Source of the DNA: JAJRRH01 sp047638815
GTDB lineage: Bacteria > Bacteroidota > Bacteroidia > Flavobacteriales_D > JABDKJ01
Direction of reading: 5' to 3'
DNA: 64,000 nucleotides
Assembly: GCA_047638815.1 (NCBI GenBank)
Contig: JBLIMR010000001.1
Coordinates: forward strand, 62,001-126,000
Part shown: piece after piece, positions 61,846 through 64,000 of the stretch
How the letters are laid out: each line of letters starts with the position of its first letter
Position numbering within the stretch: the stretch's first letter is position 1
Made by a program: the position numbers and the translations under genes
Notes under the pieces: model-generated
What the model was told of the DNA's origin: nothing
Databases searched by the model: none
What the model saw: only the letters and a program-made list of their open reading frames with translations

Positions 61846-63063
61846 TTATTCTTCCTCTGACTCAGTAATAGTTGGGTAATAAAAACTATTGTAAGGGAAT
61901 CGATCCTTATGGATATGAACAACTTGCTCATACAATACGTCTCTTAATTCTTCAACATTCGTCCGTTCAGTGGCCGAGAGAAATATCACATTTTTGTTAC
62001 CCATTTTTGCCATCCAAGTTTTTTTCAATTCCTCTAGAAAATGTTCTTTGTGCTCTTCTGGAATGATCTCACTTTGCAGTGCTTCGTAGGCATCTATTTT
62101 ATTGAAAATAATGATCGTAGGTTTATCAATGGCGTTGATATCCTTGAGTGTATTACAGACAACATTATATTGATCTTCAAACCCTTCATGGGCCATATCC
62201 AGGACATGTAACAAAATGTCAGACTCACGTACTTCGTCCAAAGTTGACTTGAAAGATTCAATGAGTTGAGTAGGCAGTTTTCTAATAAATCCAACCGTAT
62301 CCGAAAGTAAAAAAGGTACGTTTTGAAGACTTAACTTTCTCACGGTAGTATCGAGTGTTGCAAAGAGTTTGTTCTCTGCAAAAACCTTGGTTTTTCCCAA
62401 GAGATTCATAATAGTTGATTTCCCAACATTAGTGTATCCAACCAATGCAACTCTAACGGTCTTACCTCTGTTACCCCTTTGGGTGGCCATTTGTTTGTCA
62501 ATCTTCAGGAGCTTCTTTTTTAACAAACTTATTTTATCCTGAATGATCCTTCTATCGGTCTCTATTTGAGTTTCCCCAGGTCCACGCATTCCAATACCCC
62601 CTTTCTGTCTTTCAAGATGAGTCCACATTCTTGTCAATCGCGGCAATAGGTATTGATATTGGGCCAATTCTACTTGTGTTTTCGCATGAGCTGTACGCGC
62701 TCTACTTGCAAAAATATCCAGAATCAAGTTACTTCGATCAAGTACTTTTATTTCGAGAATTTTCTCAATGTTTCTGAGTTGAGTTGCAGATAGTTCATCA
62801 TCGAAAATAACGAGATCAATACAGTACTCTTTTACATAAACGTTAAGTTCTTGTAATTTCCCACTGCCAATAAAAGTGGCATTATCAGGCTTCTGAAGTC
62901 TTTGAGTAAATCTTTTGATCGTTTTTCCACCAGCTGTATGGGCAAGAAATTCCAGTTCATCAAGATATTCTTTTGAACGCTCTTCATTCTGTTGAGGTGT
63001 AATCAACCCAACCAAGGCAACTAACTCTTGCTCCGCCTTTTTTTTAATCTTATTCTCAATCAT
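61846..63063 (-). CDS. hflX: GTPase HflX
   Basis: HflX is a ribosome-associated GTPase that can split stalled or hibernating ribosomes. The 405-residue protein has the N-terminal HflX domain with GGIGMRGPGETQIETDRR, then the G domain with G1 VALVGYTNVGKSTIMN, G3 DTVGFIRKLPTQLIESFKST and G4 FNKIDAYE. It lies 25 bases after a small membrane protein gene on the same strand. Confidence 0.95.
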   Translation of the reverse strand: MIENKIKKKAEQELVALVGLITPQQNEERSKEYLDELEFLAHTAGGKTIKRFTQRLQKPDNATFIGSGKLQELNVYVKEYCIDLVIFDDELSATQLRNIEKILEIKVLDRSNLILDIFASRARTAHAKTQVELAQYQYLLPRLTRMWTHLERQKGGIGMRGPGETQIETDRRIIQDKISLLKKKLLKIDKQMATQRGNRGKTVRVALVGYTNVGKSTIMNLLGKTKVFAENKLFATLDTTVRKLSLQNVPFLLSDTVGFIRKLPTQLIESFKSTLDEVRESDILLHVLDMAHEGFEDQYNVVCNTLKDINAIDKPTIIIFNKIDAYEALQSEIIPEEHKEHFLEELKKTWMAKMGNKNVIFLSATERTNVEELRDVLYEQVVHIHKDRFPYNSFYYPTITESEEE

Positions 63064-63088
63064 GAAACAAAAACTCCCCAGCTATTTA

Positions 63089-63532
63089 TTAAAACCAACC
63101 TCTTGCTATTTCACCCCTAAATGGCCAAGGAATACTGGCAATTATTAGAATAAATCCAATGAGATAAAAGGTGAATATCTTTTTATACTTTTTGGCATCA
63201 TCCGTCAATCTCTTGGCGGAACTGTATCCAACTGTTATGAGAACAATTGCGATCAACATTCCAGCAATATGCTCCACTGACCAAAATCTACTAACCGCAT
63301 TTGACATTGTTCCAGCTTCAAACTTTGACCAACCTTTCGCGAAATATAAGAACAGGCCAGCCAAAAATTGAATGTGAACGAGTATTAACGTCATTAAGGC
63401 TAAAGTTTTATCCCCTTTTTTATAGGCCAAATTATTTTTTGAGCCCATGAAATGCTTGACAATCGTCACTATTAAAGTGATAATAACAAGCCATCTCAAT
63501 CCTGAATGCAAATGTGTAATTCCAGTAATCAT
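63089..63532 (-). CDS. Four-helix membrane protein of unknown function
   Basis: The 147-residue protein has four membrane helices and conserved histidines in or near them (ITHLHSGLRWLV, LVHIQFLAGLFLYF, SVEHIAGMLIAIVL). Histidines at helix ends could bind heme, and similar proteins are labelled cytochrome b-like, but this is not shown. It lies between trpS and hflX with short gaps, so the three share a transcript. Confidence 0.72.
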   Translation of the reverse strand: MITGITHLHSGLRWLVIITLIVTIVKHFMGSKNNLAYKKGDKTLALMTLILVHIQFLAGLFLYFAKGWSKFEAGTMSNAVSRFWSVEHIAGMLIAIVLITVGYSSAKRLTDDAKKYKKIFTFYLIGFILIIASIPWPFRGEIARGWF

Positions 63533-63560
63533 AAATTGTAATTTTATATTATTTATTTAT

Positions 63561-64000
63561 TTAGTCAAATCCCAATACTTTACGCGCTCGAGACAATGTT
63601 TCATTGGCGACTACACTTGCCTTTGCAGCTCCTTTCTTCAATATTTCATCAACCTCATTCAGGTTATCCATATAATGATTGTAAGATAGCCTTTCTTTTT
63701 CAAATTTACTGATTATCAATTCAAACAGTTCCTGCTTTGCATGACCATATCCATATCCACCGGCTCTGTAGTTTTTGTACATTTCATCAACCTTATTTTT
63801 TGGAGCTAACAATTTATATAGGCATACAACATTGCATGTTTCAGGATCTTTAACATCCTCCAATTCCTTGCTGTCGGTTTTGATGCCCATGATTTGTTTT
63901 CTCAATTTTTTGTCTGGCAAAAACATGTTGATGAAGTTGTTTCGAGATTTACTCATTTTATTGCCATCCGTTCCTGGCACCAACATCGTACGCTCATTGT
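63561..64000 (-). CDS. trpS: Tryptophanyl-tRNA synthetase, C-terminal part
   Basis: The frame is open to the right edge, so the start lies outside the window. The visible part has the class I motif GTDGNKMSKSRNN (KMSKS loop) and FLPDKKLRKQIMGIKTDSKELEDVKDPE, followed by the C-terminal helical part ending SRARKVLGFD, all typical of TrpS. The enzyme charges tRNA-Trp with tryptophan. Confidence 0.92.
   Translation of the reverse strand, partial: NERTMLVPGTDGNKMSKSRNNFINMFLPDKKLRKQIMGIKTDSKELEDVKDPETCNVVCLYKLLAPKNKVDEMYKNYRAGGYGYGHAKQELFELIISKFEKERLSYNHYMDNLNEVDEILKKGAAKASVVANETLSRARKVLGFD

Noticed and set aside
61803..61931. Longer start of the HAD phosphatase
   Set aside because: The extra 43 residues cover A/T-rich intergenic sequence and the end of hflX, unlike any HAD N-terminus.

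Overview
This window reads as a chromosomal segment of a Bacteroidota (Bacteroidetes) bacterium, most likely a marine or free-living member near the Saprospiria/Cytophagia; genus cannot be fixed from sequence alone. The evidence is AT-rich coding sequence with A-rich leaders and hardly any Shine-Dalgarno sites, repeated TTTG-N19/20-TAnnTTTG promoters (the Bacteroidetes -33/-7 type), a type IX secretion C-terminal tail at the left edge, a TonB receptor with DUF4249 and FecR partners, and lineage-typical proteins (DUF3098, the 73-residue DUF2795-like protein, SecA with its long insertion, L21 with a helix-hairpin-helix tail). No rRNA, tRNA, CRISPR array, prophage or integrase was seen.

Layout. 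1-11.6 kb, mostly plus: tail of a secreted protein, then housekeeping genes (ftsX, DUF3098, uppP, truB, queA, rlmN, an acyltransferase, a trans-polyprenyl synthase, a MORN-type lipoprotein, dnaG, an MscS channel). 11.6-19.2 kb: small outer membrane protein, EamA exporter, HMA lipoprotein, TlpA-like thioredoxin, then the minus-strand lipid block yceD-rpmF-fabH-accB-accC. 19.3-22.4 kb: M17 aminopeptidase, pdxA and a low-molecular-weight phosphatase. 22.5-24.9 kb is the only clearly accessory part: a duplicated lipoprotein gene pair split by a REP-flanked RAYT transposase, with one nonsense-mutated copy and two truncated partners. 24.9-29.5 kb, minus: two envelope beta-barrel proteins, purE and an exported papain-fold peptidase. 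29.7-34.5 kb: rplU-rpmA, serS, a lipoprotein and a TPR protein. 34.5-42.8 kb, minus: three SAM methyltransferases, an AhpD-like protein, secA, a DUF2795-like protein and a cobalamin adenosyltransferase. 43-47.6 kb: TonB receptor, DUF4249, FecR and an unlisted 49-residue ORF. 47.7-55.6 kb, minus: DUF502, MmcQ/YjbR, HemW, peptide ABC ATPase, lipoprotein, OmpA lipoprotein, substrate-binding lipoprotein and xth. 55.9-61.3 kb: an 1154-residue envelope protein and purF. 61.4-64 kb, minus: HAD phosphatase, hflX, a four-helix membrane protein and the C-terminal part of trpS.

How the parts work together. The housekeeping genes cover cell division, undecaprenyl recycling, tRNA and rRNA modification, replication priming, fatty acid initiation, purine synthesis and protein export. 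The receptor block is a nutrient-uptake locus without its usual ECF sigma gene, and the ABC/SBP block is a peptide importer without permeases in the window. The strongest lead for something less described is the REP/RAYT island with its decayed lipoprotein duplication; the small ORF after fecR and the 538-residue methyltransferase are further leads. I saw no clear new defence or biosynthetic system.
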